Origin: Noviherbaspirillum aerium
GTDB lineage: Bacteria > Pseudomonadota > Gammaproteobacteria > Burkholderiales > Burkholderiaceae_D
DNA: 64,000 bases
Assembly: GCF_008929045.1 (NCBI RefSeq)
Contig: NZ_VFAH01000002.1
Span: 124,001 to 188,000 of the forward strand
Direction of reading: 5' to 3'
Shown: positions 45,549-54,218 of the stretch, one piece after another
Layout: each line of letters opens with the position of its first letter
How positions within the stretch are numbered: the first letter of the stretch is position 1
Notes under the pieces: model-generated
What the model was told of the DNA's origin: nothing
The model's input: the letters and a program-made list of their open reading frames with translations, nothing else
Databases searched by the model: none
Translations under genes and position numbers: made by a program

Positions 45549-45583
45549 GGAGCCTCAGAGTCTCAGAGCCTCAGAGTTTCAGA
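45549..45583. repeat. Short CTCAGAG tandem repeats at the metQ 3' end
   Basis: AGCCTCAGAGTCTCAGAGCC and the following CTCAGAGTTTCAG repeat an 8-bp CTCAGAGN unit about four times. The repeat overlaps the metQ stop codon and the spacer before the terminator, so length change could alter the C-terminus. Confidence 0.65.
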
Positions 45584-46379
45584 ACGCCGGAACCACCGCA
45601 CCCTTGTATTTTTCCTGGATGAACTGCTTGACCTCGGGCGAGTTCAGCGCACCGGCCAGTTTCCTGACTGCCGCGCTGTCCTTGTTGTCCTCGCGCGCAA
45701 CGAGCAGGTTCGCATAAGGCGAATTGCCGTCTTCGATGAACAGCGAGTCCTTCACCGGATTGAGCTTGGCTTCGAGCGCATAGTTGGTATTGATGAGCGC
45801 CAGATCGACCTGGTCGAGCACGCGCGGCAGCATTGCCGCTTCGAGTTCGCGGAACTTGAGCTTCTTCGGATTTTCGACGATGTCGCTGCGGGTCGCGGAC
45901 ACATTGGACATGTCGCGCAGCTTCAGCAAGCCCTGGCGCGCCAGCAGGATCAGCGCACGGCCCGAATTGGATGGATCGTTCGGAATCGCCACCGTCGCGC
46001 CGGCAGGCAGATCGGCCACGCTCTTGTGCTTGCGCGAGTAGCCGGCGAACGGCTCGACATGCACTTTCGCCACCGGCACCTCGATATCATTCTTGTGGCT
46101 CTTCTTGAACTCGCTCAGGTAAGGCTGATGCAGGAAGAAATTGCCGTCCAGGCGCTTCTCATTGACCTGCACCGCCGGCTGCACATAATCGGTGAAGACC
46201 TTGATGCGCAGGTCGACGCCTTCCTTCGCCAGCTTCGGCTTGACGAACTCGAGGATCTCGGCGTGCGGCACCGGGGTGGCGGCAATGTTGAGCACATCGG
46301 CGGCATGCGCCGACGGAATGGCGGCTGCCGCGGTGACGGCAAGCAGCGAAGCCAGTTTGGGCAAAAGCGAACGTAGCAT
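45579..46379 (-). CDS. metQ: Methionine ABC transporter substrate-binding protein
   Basis: A 266-residue NlpA/MetQ-family protein from the ATG at 46379, which follows AGGAG. The signal peptide is LPKLASLLAVTAAAAIPSA; there is no clear lipobox Cys at the cleavage site (SAHAAD), so unlike E. coli MetQ it may be a soluble periplasmic protein. Conserved segments are VTPVPHAEIL-like ATPVPHAEILEFVKP, FFLHQPYLSEF, VAIPNDPSNSGRALILL and INTNYALEA. It delivers methionine to the MetI-MetN transporter. It lies 32 bp after metI. Confidence 0.92.
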   Translation of the reverse strand: MLRSLLPKLASLLAVTAAAAIPSAHAADVLNIAATPVPHAEILEFVKPKLAKEGVDLRIKVFTDYVQPAVQVNEKRLDGNFFLHQPYLSEFKKSHKNDIEVPVAKVHVEPFAGYSRKHKSVADLPAGATVAIPNDPSNSGRALILLARQGLLKLRDMSNVSATRSDIVENPKKLKFRELEAAMLPRVLDQVDLALINTNYALEAKLNPVKDSLFIEDGNSPYANLLVAREDNKDSAAVRKLAGALNSPEVKQFIQEKYKGAVVPAF

Positions 46380-46411
46380 GGGAACTCCTATTGTTATTGC
46401 AAGCAAGCCTG

Positions 46412-47074
46412 TCACTTGCGAGTGAAGCGCAGCACCATCCGGTCGCCGAGGAATTGCAGCAGCTGGACCAGCACCACGAGAATGGCGACCGTGATGACCA
46501 TCACGTCCGTCCTGAAACGTTGGTATCCGAAGCGCAGCGCGAGATCGCCGAGCCCGCCGCCGCCGATGACGCCCGACATCGCCGCATAGGACACCAGCGC
46601 GATGGTGGTCACCGTTGCCGCCGCGATCAGGCCGGGCAGCGCTTCCGGCAGCAGGGCCTGCAGCACGATCTGCCAGGTGCGCGCGCCCATGGCCTGGCAG
46701 GCTTCGATGATGCCGCGGTCGATTTCGCGCAGCGTGTTTTCCACCAGCCGTGCATAAAAGGGCGTGGCGCCCGCCACCAGCGGCGGAATGGTGCCCTCGA
46801 TGCCCAGCGACGTGCCCATCAGCACCAGGGTGACCGGGATCATGACGATCAGCAGGATGATGAAGGGCACCGAGCGCAGCAGGTTGACCGCGAACGACAG
46901 CAGCGCATACACCTGGGGCTGCGCCAGCAGCTGCCTGCGGCCCGTCAGGAACAGCAGCACGCCGAGCGGCAGGCCGAGCAGGATGGTGAAACTCAATGAG
47001 ACGCCGGTCATGACCAGGGTCTCCATGGTGGCCTGGCCGATATCGGCCCAGTCGATGTCTGTCAGATCAATCAT
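46412..47074 (-). CDS. metI: Methionine ABC transporter permease
   Basis: A 220-residue inner-membrane permease with five predicted helices and the EAA loop (IEACQAMGARTWQIVLQALLPEALPGLIA) that contacts the ATPase. The length matches MetI (217). Its start overlaps the metN stop by 8 bp, which implies translational coupling. Confidence 0.94.
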   Translation of the reverse strand: MIDLTDIDWADIGQATMETLVMTGVSLSFTILLGLPLGVLLFLTGRRQLLAQPQVYALLSFAVNLLRSVPFIILLIVMIPVTLVLMGTSLGIEGTIPPLVAGATPFYARLVENTLREIDRGIIEACQAMGARTWQIVLQALLPEALPGLIAAATVTTIALVSYAAMSGVIGGGGLGDLALRFGYQRFRTDVMVITVAILVVLVQLLQFLGDRMVLRFTRK

Positions 47075-48113
47075 GGATTACCTCATAGCGGATGCCGAGG
47101 GAATGCATCACCTCGGCGATCGGTTCTCCGGCAGCTGGATCGCCGGCCGCCGGTGCGCCGGCCTCGCTGCTGTCGCACAGTTCCACCGTCAGCTGCGCAT
47201 AGGGCGTGTCCTTCATGCTCGACACCACCCCCTGCAGGATTGCCAGCCGCTTGCCGCTGCGCGCCTCGATCTGGCTGATCAACGGCTGATAGACCGCTTC
47301 GCCGCGGTAGGTGATGCGGGCGCGCAGCGCTCCGGCGCTGCCGCGCTGCACCGCGCGAATGCCGGCTTCGGCTGCAAGGCTTTCATTGACCAGGCCTTGC
47401 GTGACCGGATGGACGGGATGAAGGAACACATCGGCCACATCGCCCTGCTCCACGATGCGGCCCCTGTCGATCACCGCGACGCGGTCGCAGAGGCGGCGTA
47501 TGACGCTCATTTCATGCGTGATCAGCACGATGGTCAGTCCGAGGCGGCTGTTGATGTCCGCGAGCAGGTCGAGGATGGATTGCGTGGTTTCCGGATCGAG
47601 CGCCGATGTCGCCTCATCGCACAGCAGCAACCGGGGATGATGGGCAATCGCCCGCGCAATGCCGACGCGCTGCTTCTGACCTCCGGACAGCTGCGCCGGA
47701 TGCTTGTCGCGCTGGTCCTTCAGGCCGACGAGATCGAGCAGTTCATCGACACGGGCTTCACGCTCGGCGCGGCTGTACTTCCCCGCCAGCTTCAGGGGAA
47801 ACTCGATGTTCTGCGCGACGGTTTTCGCATTGAGCAGATTGAAGCTCTGGAACACCATGCCGATGCGCTGGCGCTGGGCCGCCAGGCTGCCGCCGTCGAG
47901 CGAAGTGATATCCACGCCGTCGATGCAGACCTTGCCGGCAGTCGGCCGTTCCAGCAGATTGATCGTGCGCAGCAGCGTGCTCTTCCCCGCGCCGGAGCGG
48001 CCGATGATGCCGTAGATCTCGCCGGCCTGCACATGCAGGTTGATGTCGCTCAGCGCGACGATATCCTTTTTATTGGATTGGAATGTCTTCGAGACTTGTT
48101 CAAGCTGTACCAC
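47067..48113 (-). CDS. metN: Methionine ABC transporter ATP-binding protein
   Basis: A 348-residue ATPase. Walker A GRSGAGKSTLL, signature LSGGQKQRVGIARAI, Walker B LLLCDEATSALD and the switch His (LITHEM) are intact. A C-terminal NIL/ACT-type domain (about 265-345) with LARITYRG-like sequence binds methionine for transinhibition in MetN proteins. I chose the GTG at 48111-48113 because GAGGA stands 6 bp before it and the resulting length matches MetN; the frame reads to 48176 without similarity. It is first in metN-metI-metQ. Confidence 0.92.
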   Translation of the reverse strand: MVQLEQVSKTFQSNKKDIVALSDINLHVQAGEIYGIIGRSGAGKSTLLRTINLLERPTAGKVCIDGVDITSLDGGSLAAQRQRIGMVFQSFNLLNAKTVAQNIEFPLKLAGKYSRAEREARVDELLDLVGLKDQRDKHPAQLSGGQKQRVGIARAIAHHPRLLLCDEATSALDPETTQSILDLLADINSRLGLTIVLITHEMSVIRRLCDRVAVIDRGRIVEQGDVADVFLHPVHPVTQGLVNESLAAEAGIRAVQRGSAGALRARITYRGEAVYQPLISQIEARSGKRLAILQGVVSSMKDTPYAQLTVELCDSSEAGAPAAGDPAAGEPIAEVMHSLGIRYEVIHD

Positions 48114-48168
48114 GGCGTCCTCGGTCAAGACCGCGTAAAAAGGCAGGACTGTAGTCAAGAGTTCGCTG

Positions 48169-48200
48169 CATATCAAATAACATGTTTTACGGTTGATATG
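48169..48200. promoter_or_regulatory. Inverted repeat CATATCAA-N16-TTGATATG upstream of metN
   Basis: The two perfect 8-bp arms (48169-48176 and 48193-48200) lie 56-87 bp before the metN start, a position fit for an activator or repressor of the transporter operon. The arms resemble CATATCAG/CTGATATG upstream of cysI. Confidence 0.5.
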
Positions 48201-48526
48201 ACGTTTGGTAATACCGTAGGCTTGCGCAGAACATTCAACGGTTAACCGGCTTTTGTTAAGCCGGCCTGCGAATTTTTAACGTGGAATCGACGAGATGCCG
48301 CTATTTAATTTTTTTCTGCATTTTAAGAAAAGACGCGTCGCATACTGCTTAAGGACGTGTCTCGCTTCGCGCCGCAGGATCCGGAACAGGGTCGCCTGGC
48401 CGGCTTGGCCGAGTCCAAGGCATGCAGGTCAAGGGGAAAACCGCTCGAATGCCCTCATCATGCCTCTGGTAAGATGCGGAAGATCAGAATCGCAACCGGC
48501 ATCGACATCAGAATTGGAGAGTGAGC
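48201..48526. other. Intergenic region between metN and ubiX
   Basis: No gene is seen. An AT-rich stretch at about 48265-48330 (runs of T and A) is the likely location of the ubiX-side promoter. No known riboswitch fold was recognised. Confidence 0.4.
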
Positions 48527-49132
48527 ATGAGGGCTGACGCCTCAACCCGCCCGCGCATGGTCGTCGGAATCAGCGGTGCTTCCGGCATCGTCTATGGCAT
48601 CCGCATGCTGCAGGTGCTGCGCGAGCTCGGCGTCGAGACGCATCTCGTCATGAGCAGGTCGGCGCAGGTCACGCTCAAGCATGAAACGGACATGAGCCTG
48701 GCCGAGGTGAAGACGCTGGCCGACTTCTGGTATTCCAACAATGATATCGGCGCGGCCATTGCCAGCGGCTCGTTCAAGGTCTCGGGCATGGTGGTGGCGC
48801 CCTGCTCCATCAAGACGCTGTCGGAAATCGCCACCGGCGTCACCGGCAGCCTCCTCTCGCGTGCCGCCGATGTCAATCTGAAGGAACGCAGGCGGCTGGT
48901 GCTCATGGTCAGGGAAACGCCGCTGCATCTGGGCCATCTGCGCAGCATGGCGGCGGTCACCGAAGCGGGTGCGATCGTCTTCCCCCCGGTGCCGGCTTTC
49001 TATGCGAAGCCGGCATCACTCGAAGACATGGTGGACCATACCGCAGGACGCGTGCTCGACCTGTTCGGATTCGATGCCGCCGGCGTCAAGCGCTGGGACC
49101 CGCGAGCGGCGGGGCTGAAACCGGACGCATGA
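48527..49132 (+). CDS. ubiX: Flavin prenyltransferase UbiX
   Basis: A 201-residue protein with the UbiX start MVVGISGASGIVYGIRML (phosphate/FMN-binding), SGMVVAPCSIKTLSEIATG and RRRLVLMVRETPLHLGHLRS. It makes prenylated FMN from dimethylallyl phosphate and FMN for UbiD-type decarboxylases, as in ubiquinone synthesis or aromatic decarboxylation. GGAGA before the ATG at 48527 is better placed than for the GTG at 48521. The stop overlaps the start of the next gene (ATGA). No ubiD is in the window. Confidence 0.93.
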   Translation: MRADASTRPRMVVGISGASGIVYGIRMLQVLRELGVETHLVMSRSAQVTLKHETDMSLAEVKTLADFWYSNNDIGAAIASGSFKVSGMVVAPCSIKTLSEIATGVTGSLLSRAADVNLKERRRLVLMVRETPLHLGHLRSMAAVTEAGAIVFPPVPAFYAKPASLEDMVDHTAGRVLDLFGFDAAGVKRWDPRAAGLKPDA

Positions 49133-49734
49133 TGCATGTTCTCTTTCTGCCCGGCGCCGGCGGCGGCGCCGAATTCTGGCATCCCCTGGGCGCCCTTCTT
49201 CCATCCGAATGGAAAAAATCGTATCTCTCCTGGCCCGGTCTGGGCAAGCAGCCCCATGACCCGTCGGTGAACGGCTTTGATGACCTGCTGCGGCTCGCCG
49301 CGCGCGAAGTCCAGGGGCCGACGGTGGTTGTCGCGCAGTCCATGGGTGGCATCGTGGGTGTCAGGCTTGCACTTGAACGCGCGGAGCAGGTGACCCATCT
49401 GGTCCTGGTTGCCGCTTCAGGAGGCATCGACGTTTCGGCGCTGGGCGCGCAGGAGTGGCGCGCCGCCTATCGGGAGCAGTTTCCGGATGCCCGGCCATGG
49501 ATCACCGAAGACCGGCCTGACCATTCGGCCCTCATTCCGAACATCGCCTGTCCGACCCTGCTGATCTGGGGCACGCGCGATGCCGTCAGCCCGCCACAGG
49601 TGGGTAGGCGACTGGCCGCGCTGATACCGGATTCAAGGCTATACATGGTGGAAGGCGGCGATCATGACCTGGCAAGAGACAGGGCCGCCGACATTGCGCC
49701 GCTGGTCATCGAGCATCTCCAGGGAACGCGGTGA
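49129..49734 (+). CDS. Alpha/beta hydrolase of unknown substrate
   Basis: A 201-residue compact alpha/beta hydrolase. The nucleophile elbow is VAQSMGGIVG (G-x-S-x-G-like, with Ala at the first position), the catalytic acid is probably in IWGTRDAVSP and the His in VEGGDHDLARD. The oxyanion loop LPGAGGGAEFW is glycine-rich. No signal peptide. It overlaps ubiX by 4 bp, so the two are co-translated. The substrate cannot be deduced. Confidence 0.86.
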   Translation: MMHVLFLPGAGGGAEFWHPLGALLPSEWKKSYLSWPGLGKQPHDPSVNGFDDLLRLAAREVQGPTVVVAQSMGGIVGVRLALERAEQVTHLVLVAASGGIDVSALGAQEWRAAYREQFPDARPWITEDRPDHSALIPNIACPTLLIWGTRDAVSPPQVGRRLAALIPDSRLYMVEGGDHDLARDRAADIAPLVIEHLQGTR

Positions 49735-49809
49735 GGCGGGCGGCAGGCGGCAGGCGGCGGGTATCGGCTTGCCGGACTAACAGTTCCTATACAGTCCTCT
49801 ATTAATGAT

Positions 49810-49849
49810 CCGGTTGCGGCCCGGGTAGGGATTCCTCCTACCCAACCGG
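49810..49849. terminator. Nested hairpin between convergent genes
   Basis: CCGGTT (49810-49815) pairs with AACCGG (49844-49849) and encloses GGGTAGG (49823-49829) paired with CCTACCC (49837-49843). It lies between the hydrolase and the Crp/Fnr gene and overlaps the latter's last codons. Confidence 0.5.
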
Positions 49850-50581
49850 CTTTCCCAGAACGCGGGCGAACTGCGCTCTTACGGTGGCATAACATTCGCA
49901 AGCCGTCTTCTCCAGCCCGGTACGGTCCAGTATTCTGATTGTCCCCCGGTGATAGTCCAGCAAGCCGGCCTGCTGGAACCGGCGCGCGATCAGCGACACG
50001 CTGGGACGGTGCACGCCCAGCATGTCGGCCAGGTATTCCTGGGTAAGCCGCAATTCATCGCCTTCCACCCTGTCATGGCTGAGCAGTATCCATCGCGCGA
50101 ACCGCTCCTCGGTGCGGTGCAGCCGATTGCACGCCACCGATTGCGATACCTGGCTCAGGTATGCCTGCAGGAATCGGTAAACCAGCCGCCGCAGTTCGGC
50201 ATGCTCCCCGATCGCCCGCTTGAACTGGTGGGCCGGTATGCGCAGGCTGTCTCCCGCGATCTGGCACACCGTTGTCTCCGTGGCAACCGTGCTGCCGGTC
50301 AGCACATCGACCGTCGACATGCCTTCGTTTCCGATGGTGCCGACCTCGACGGCAGCGCCGTCCTGCATGATGGCCAGGACCGAATGGCATCCCGACAAGG
50401 GGAAATAGACATGCCGGATTTCCCTGTCGCGCTCGAACAGGACGGTGTGCATCGGCGTGGGAACAAATACCAGGGCCGGTTTAAGCGCCTGGTATTCCGC
50501 TTCCGGCAGGCTCGACAGGATGTGGTTGCCGCATGCCGACGCTGTCGCGGGGACTGGTGTCATTAACGTTTCTTGACTCAT
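49838..50581 (-). CDS. Crp/Fnr-family transcriptional regulator
   Basis: A 247-residue protein with a cyclic-nucleotide-binding-like domain (about 20-140: FERDREIRHVYFPLSGCHSV, GTIGNEGMSTVDVLTG) and a C-terminal HTH (about 165-235: RLTQEYLADMLGVHRPSVSL, RRFQQAGLLDYHRGTIRILD). The FNR-type N-terminal cysteine cluster is absent and the phosphate-binding cassette is not of the strict cAMP type, so the ligand is unknown. It is divergent from an RsbRD-type kinase gene, with 163 bp between. Confidence 0.88.
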   Translation of the reverse strand: MSQETLMTPVPATASACGNHILSSLPEAEYQALKPALVFVPTPMHTVLFERDREIRHVYFPLSGCHSVLAIMQDGAAVEVGTIGNEGMSTVDVLTGSTVATETTVCQIAGDSLRIPAHQFKRAIGEHAELRRLVYRFLQAYLSQVSQSVACNRLHRTEERFARWILLSHDRVEGDELRLTQEYLADMLGVHRPSVSLIARRFQQAGLLDYHRGTIRILDRTGLEKTACECYATVRAQFARVLGKPVG

Positions 50582-50605
50582 TAACCGGGCAATAAAGAAC
50601 TCAAG

Positions 50606-50635
50606 TTGAAGAAATCAGGTGCCGGTACGTACAAT
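50606..50635 (+). promoter_or_regulatory. Possible sigma-70 promoter for the RsbRD kinase
   Basis: TTGAAG (50606-50611), an 18-bp spacer and TACAAT (50630-50635), 110 bp before the kinase start. Confidence 0.35.
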
Positions 50636-50744
50636 TCTATACAGACGCAAGATGCCAAAGTGAATACATTCCAATGCCAAAATCTTGAAACGACATTGAC
50701 GGCAAGCGCTAGACATAGCGCAAGCAGGGATCAGAAAGGTGTGA

Positions 50745-51842
50745 ATGCGGCTGGCGGAATTTATCTTGATCAATATGGAGCAGATCCTGCAGGGATGGGA
50801 AGACTTCGCCCGCAACATCCAGCCGTCCAATCGCTCAATGGATGTTCTCGAACTCCGGGATCATGCCAGGGAGATCCTGGAAGAAATCGCTTCCGAACTC
50901 GCCACCCCCGATGGTGAACGCAAGCTCGATCCGCAGGGAAATACGCCGGCGGAAATTCATGCGGACACGCGCGCCCTGTCCGGATTCACGGTGGATCAAT
51001 TGCTGTCGGAATTCCGGGCGCTCAGAGCCAGCGTACTGAACCTGTGGTCCCGGCGCGAGAAAACAGCGACGTGGTTCGAGGTCGAGGATATGTCCCGGTT
51101 CAATGCCGTCCTCGACCGGGCGCTGGCGGAATCCGTTGCGAGATATACCGAGGCGCAGCGCCAGTCGCAGGACATCTTCCTCGGCGTCATCGGCCACGAC
51201 TTGCGCACACCGCTGTCGGCAATCAACATCGGTGCGACTTACCTGATGCGCTCGGAGGAGGCCGATGCCAAGCTGATTCAGCTCGGATCAAGAATGTTCA
51301 ACAGCGCGGTGCGCATGCAGGAAATCATCGACAACCTGCTCGACTTCGTGCGCAGCCGCAGCGGCGCCGGGATCCCGCTCCACCGGGGTGACGTCGACCT
51401 CGGTGTCATTTCCGATCAGATTGTCGAGGAATTCCGGGCGTCGAACCCGGGCGCTGTCATCCGAGCCCAAGTGGGCGGGGATGTGAGAGGCCATTGGGAC
51501 GGTGCGAGAATTGGGCAGGTTTACCAGAACCTGATCGGCAATGCGATCCAGTATGGATCGCATACCCCGGTGTCGGTGCTCACCCGGGCAACTGACGGCG
51601 AGGTGGTGCTGTCGGTACACAACGAGGGAACGCCTATTCCGCCGGCGATGCTGAAAAACATGTTCGATCCGATGCGGCGCGGCATGAGCGTGTCGGCGCC
51701 TTTGTCCAACCGCAAGAATCTCGGGCTTGGCCTGTATATCGTCAGGGAAATCGTCACCGCGCATAACGGCTCCATCGAAGTCAGTTCGACAGAAGTGACA
51801 GGTACCATGTTTACGGTACGTCTTCCCAAACGGGCGGCATGA
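50745..51842 (+). CDS. Sensor histidine kinase with RsbRD-type N-terminal domain
   Basis: A 365-residue soluble kinase. Residues about 1-135 match the RsbRD N-terminal sensory pattern (ILINMEQILQGWEDFARNI, LRDHAREILEEIASELATP, SGFTVDQLLSEFRALRASVL). A HisKA domain (FLGVIGHDLRTPLSAINIG) and an HATPase domain with N-box QNLIGNAIQYG and G-box NLGLGLYIVREI follow. AAAGG precedes the ATG. RsbRD domains otherwise occur in stressosome-like proteins, so a general stress signal is possible. No response regulator is adjacent. Confidence 0.87.
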   Translation: MRLAEFILINMEQILQGWEDFARNIQPSNRSMDVLELRDHAREILEEIASELATPDGERKLDPQGNTPAEIHADTRALSGFTVDQLLSEFRALRASVLNLWSRREKTATWFEVEDMSRFNAVLDRALAESVARYTEAQRQSQDIFLGVIGHDLRTPLSAINIGATYLMRSEEADAKLIQLGSRMFNSAVRMQEIIDNLLDFVRSRSGAGIPLHRGDVDLGVISDQIVEEFRASNPGAVIRAQVGGDVRGHWDGARIGQVYQNLIGNAIQYGSHTPVSVLTRATDGEVVLSVHNEGTPIPPAMLKNMFDPMRRGMSVSAPLSNRKNLGLGLYIVREIVTAHNGSIEVSSTEVTGTMFTVRLPKRAA

Positions 51843-51847
51843 TCTCG

Positions 51848-51867
51848 GGGCCCGACGCATCGGGCCC
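51848..51867. terminator. Hairpin between the kinase and paoC genes
   Basis: GGGCCCGA, CGCA tetraloop, TCGGGCCC: a perfect 8-bp stem immediately after the kinase stop, between convergent genes. No T run. Confidence 0.5.
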
Positions 51868-51929
51868 GAAGAACCTGCCGCTTCCTCATGCGTTGGCTGT
51901 TGGCGCTTTAACCGAGTGCGCCGACATGC

Positions 51930-54209
51930 TCAGACCGCCGACGGCATTTTGCCGATCAGCTTGTCCAGCGTGATCGGATAGTCGCGCACCCGCACACCGG
52001 TGGCGTTGTAGACCGCGTTGGCCACGGCCGCCGCGATGCCGCAGATGCCGAGCTCTCCCACGCCTTTCGCCTTCATCGGCGACGAGATCGGGTCGGTCTC
52101 GTCCAGGAAGATCACTTCCTGGTGCGGAATGTCGGCATGCACCGGGACCTCATATCCGGCAAGATCATGATTGACGAAGAAACCATGCCGGGTATCAACC
52201 GCCAGCGATTCCATCAGCGCGGCTCCCACGCCCATGGTCATGGCGCCGATCACCTGGCTGCGCGCCGTCTTCGGATTGAGGATGCGGCCCGCGGCGCAGA
52301 CCGCGAGCATGCGCCGCACGCGGGTCTCGCCGGTCACGGCATCGACGCCCACTTCGACGAAGTGCGCGCCGAAGGTCGACTGCTGGTACTGCTCCTTGAG
52401 CTTGTCGAACTCGATCGCGTCCTCGGCAACGATGCCGGCGCTGCCGGCCAATTCGGCAAGAGACACGCTGCGCGACCCGGAGCGGATCTGGCCGTCGGCA
52501 AAGACCGCGTCGCTCGCATCGAATCCGGCCCTCTGCGCGACCGCTTCGCGCAGCTTCATGCACGCGGCATACACGCCGGAGGTCGAACTGTTGCCGCCCC
52601 ACTGGCCGCCCGATCCGCACGACACGGGAAAGCTGGAATCGCCCAGGCGCACCCTTACCTTGTTCAAGGGCAGTCCCATCATTTCAGCCGCCGTCTGCGC
52701 GATGATGGTATAGCTGCCGGTGCCGATGTCCGTCATGTCGGTTTCCACGGTCACCCCGCCCCGGCCATCAAGACGGACCCTTGCCGCCGACTTTGTCACG
52801 AGATTGTCGCGGAAGGCCGAAGCCACCCCCATGCCGACAAGCCAGCGACCGTCGCGCACCTGGCCCGGACTGGGGCTGCGCTTGTCCCAGCCGAAGCGTT
52901 GCGCGCCGACTTGCAAGCACTGCACCAGTTGCCGTTTCGAGAATGGAGGATGCGGATTCGGTTTTTCAGCGTCTTTTTCCTTCTGTTCCGCTTTCTTGGA
53001 CTGAGGATCGCTGGATGCGGGTTTGGCCGGAAAGTCCGGGACCACCTGGGTATCGTTCCGGATACGGAACTCGATCGGGTCCAGCGCCAGCTTTTCCGCC
53101 ATTTCGTCCATCGCCATTTCGAGTACCGCGAGCCCAGGCGCTTCATTCGGCGCGCGCATTGCGTTCGCCTCGGGCAGATCGAGCACCGCGACCCGGTTCG
53201 ATGTCATGCGGTTGGCGCCCGCATAGAGCGCCCTCGTCTGCACCGCTCCCGCTTCGGGTCCGCCCTCCGGCAGGTTGCCTGACCAGCTTTCATGTCCGAT
53301 CGCGCTGATCCTTCCATCCCTGCCGGCGGCAATCCGCACGCGCTGGATGGTCGCCGACCGGTGCACCGTATTGTTGGGAATCAGGGCGCGCTGCAATGCC
53401 ACCTTGACCGGTCGCTGCGCGGCGCGGGCCGCGAGCGCCGCCATCAAGGCGTCGGAACGCAGGAAGAGTTTGGCGCCGAAGCCGCCGCCGACGTAGGGCG
53501 ACATGACGCGGATCTTTTCCTTCGGCATTCCCAGCGTCTTGGCCATGTCGCCCACGGCCCAGGCGATCATCTGATTGGAAGTCCACAAAGTCAGCCGGCC
53601 GCCCTCCCAGGCAGCCACCGTCGCATGCGGCTCCAGCATGGAGTGCGATTCATGGGCGGTCGAATAGGTGGCATCGAGCTGGACGGGCGCGGAAGCGAAG
53701 GTGCCCGCGAAATTGCCGACCGCCGTTTCCCCGGCGGTATTGAACACATCCGCCGGGGTGGCCTTGTCCTTCATTGCCGCCAGGTCGTACGATCCCTTCT
53801 CGCGGACATAGTCGACGCGTATGAGCTGGGCTGCCGCGCGCGCCTGCTCGAAGGTTTCGGCGACGACCACGGCGATGGCCTGGTGGTAATGCTGGATGTC
53901 GGGGCCGCCCAGCAGGCGGGCGGTATTGAAATCGCCCTTGGCGAGCTTGCCGGCGTTCTGCGCGTTGACGATGGCAATGACGCCGGGCGATGCCTTCGCG
54001 GCGGACAGGTCCATCGAGCGGATGCGTCCCTTGGCTATCGCCGAACCAAGCACATAGCCGTATGCCTGGTTAGGCACGACGTCGTGGCGGTCATAGGCAT
54101 AGGGCGCCGTTCCTGTCGTCTTGAGCGGGCCGTCGACGCGGTCGACAGGCTGGCCGACGACCTTAAGCTGGTCGATCGGATTATTACCGGCGGGAGTGTC
54201 GAATTTCAT
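51930..54209 (-). CDS. paoC: Periplasmic aldehyde oxidoreductase, molybdenum cofactor subunit
   Basis: A 759-residue large subunit of the xanthine oxidase family. Visible features: VVGQPVDRVDGPLKTTGTA at the N-terminus, YVGGGFGAKLFLRSDALMAA (Moco contact) near 240-260, MRAPNEAPGLAVLE, QWGGNSSTSGVY and the catalytic Glu in KGVGELGICGIAAAVANA near the C-terminus. There is no signal peptide; the E. coli homologue is exported as a complex through the Tat signal of PaoA. A highly charged insertion (about residues 395-420, rich in Lys, Glu and Asp) separates the two halves. It should oxidise aromatic and aliphatic aldehydes to acids with a molybdopterin cytosine dinucleotide cofactor. It is the third gene of the operon. 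Confidence 0.9.
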   Translation of the reverse strand: MKFDTPAGNNPIDQLKVVGQPVDRVDGPLKTTGTAPYAYDRHDVVPNQAYGYVLGSAIAKGRIRSMDLSAAKASPGVIAIVNAQNAGKLAKGDFNTARLLGGPDIQHYHQAIAVVVAETFEQARAAAQLIRVDYVREKGSYDLAAMKDKATPADVFNTAGETAVGNFAGTFASAPVQLDATYSTAHESHSMLEPHATVAAWEGGRLTLWTSNQMIAWAVGDMAKTLGMPKEKIRVMSPYVGGGFGAKLFLRSDALMAALAARAAQRPVKVALQRALIPNNTVHRSATIQRVRIAAGRDGRISAIGHESWSGNLPEGGPEAGAVQTRALYAGANRMTSNRVAVLDLPEANAMRAPNEAPGLAVLEMAMDEMAEKLALDPIEFRIRNDTQVVPDFPAKPASSDPQSKKAEQKEKDAEKPNPHPPFSKRQLVQCLQVGAQRFGWDKRSPSPGQVRDGRWLVGMGVASAFRDNLVTKSAARVRLDGRGGVTVETDMTDIGTGSYTIIAQTAAEMMGLPLNKVRVRLGDSSFPVSCGSGGQWGGNSSTSGVYAACMKLREAVAQRAGFDASDAVFADGQIRSGSRSVSLAELAGSAGIVAEDAIEFDKLKEQYQQSTFGAHFVEVGVDAVTGETRVRRMLAVCAAGRILNPKTARSQVIGAMTMGVGAALMESLAVDTRHGFFVNHDLAGYEVPVHADIPHQEVIFLDETDPISSPMKAKGVGELGICGIAAAVANAVYNATGVRVRDYPITLDKLIGKMPSAV

Positions 54210-54218
54210 GGCTCGAAC

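Noticed and set aside
49736-49760. GGCGGCAGGCGGCAGGCGGCGGG repeat-like stretch
   Set aside because: A short GC-rich low-complexity run just after a stop codon; too short and imperfect to call a functional repeat.
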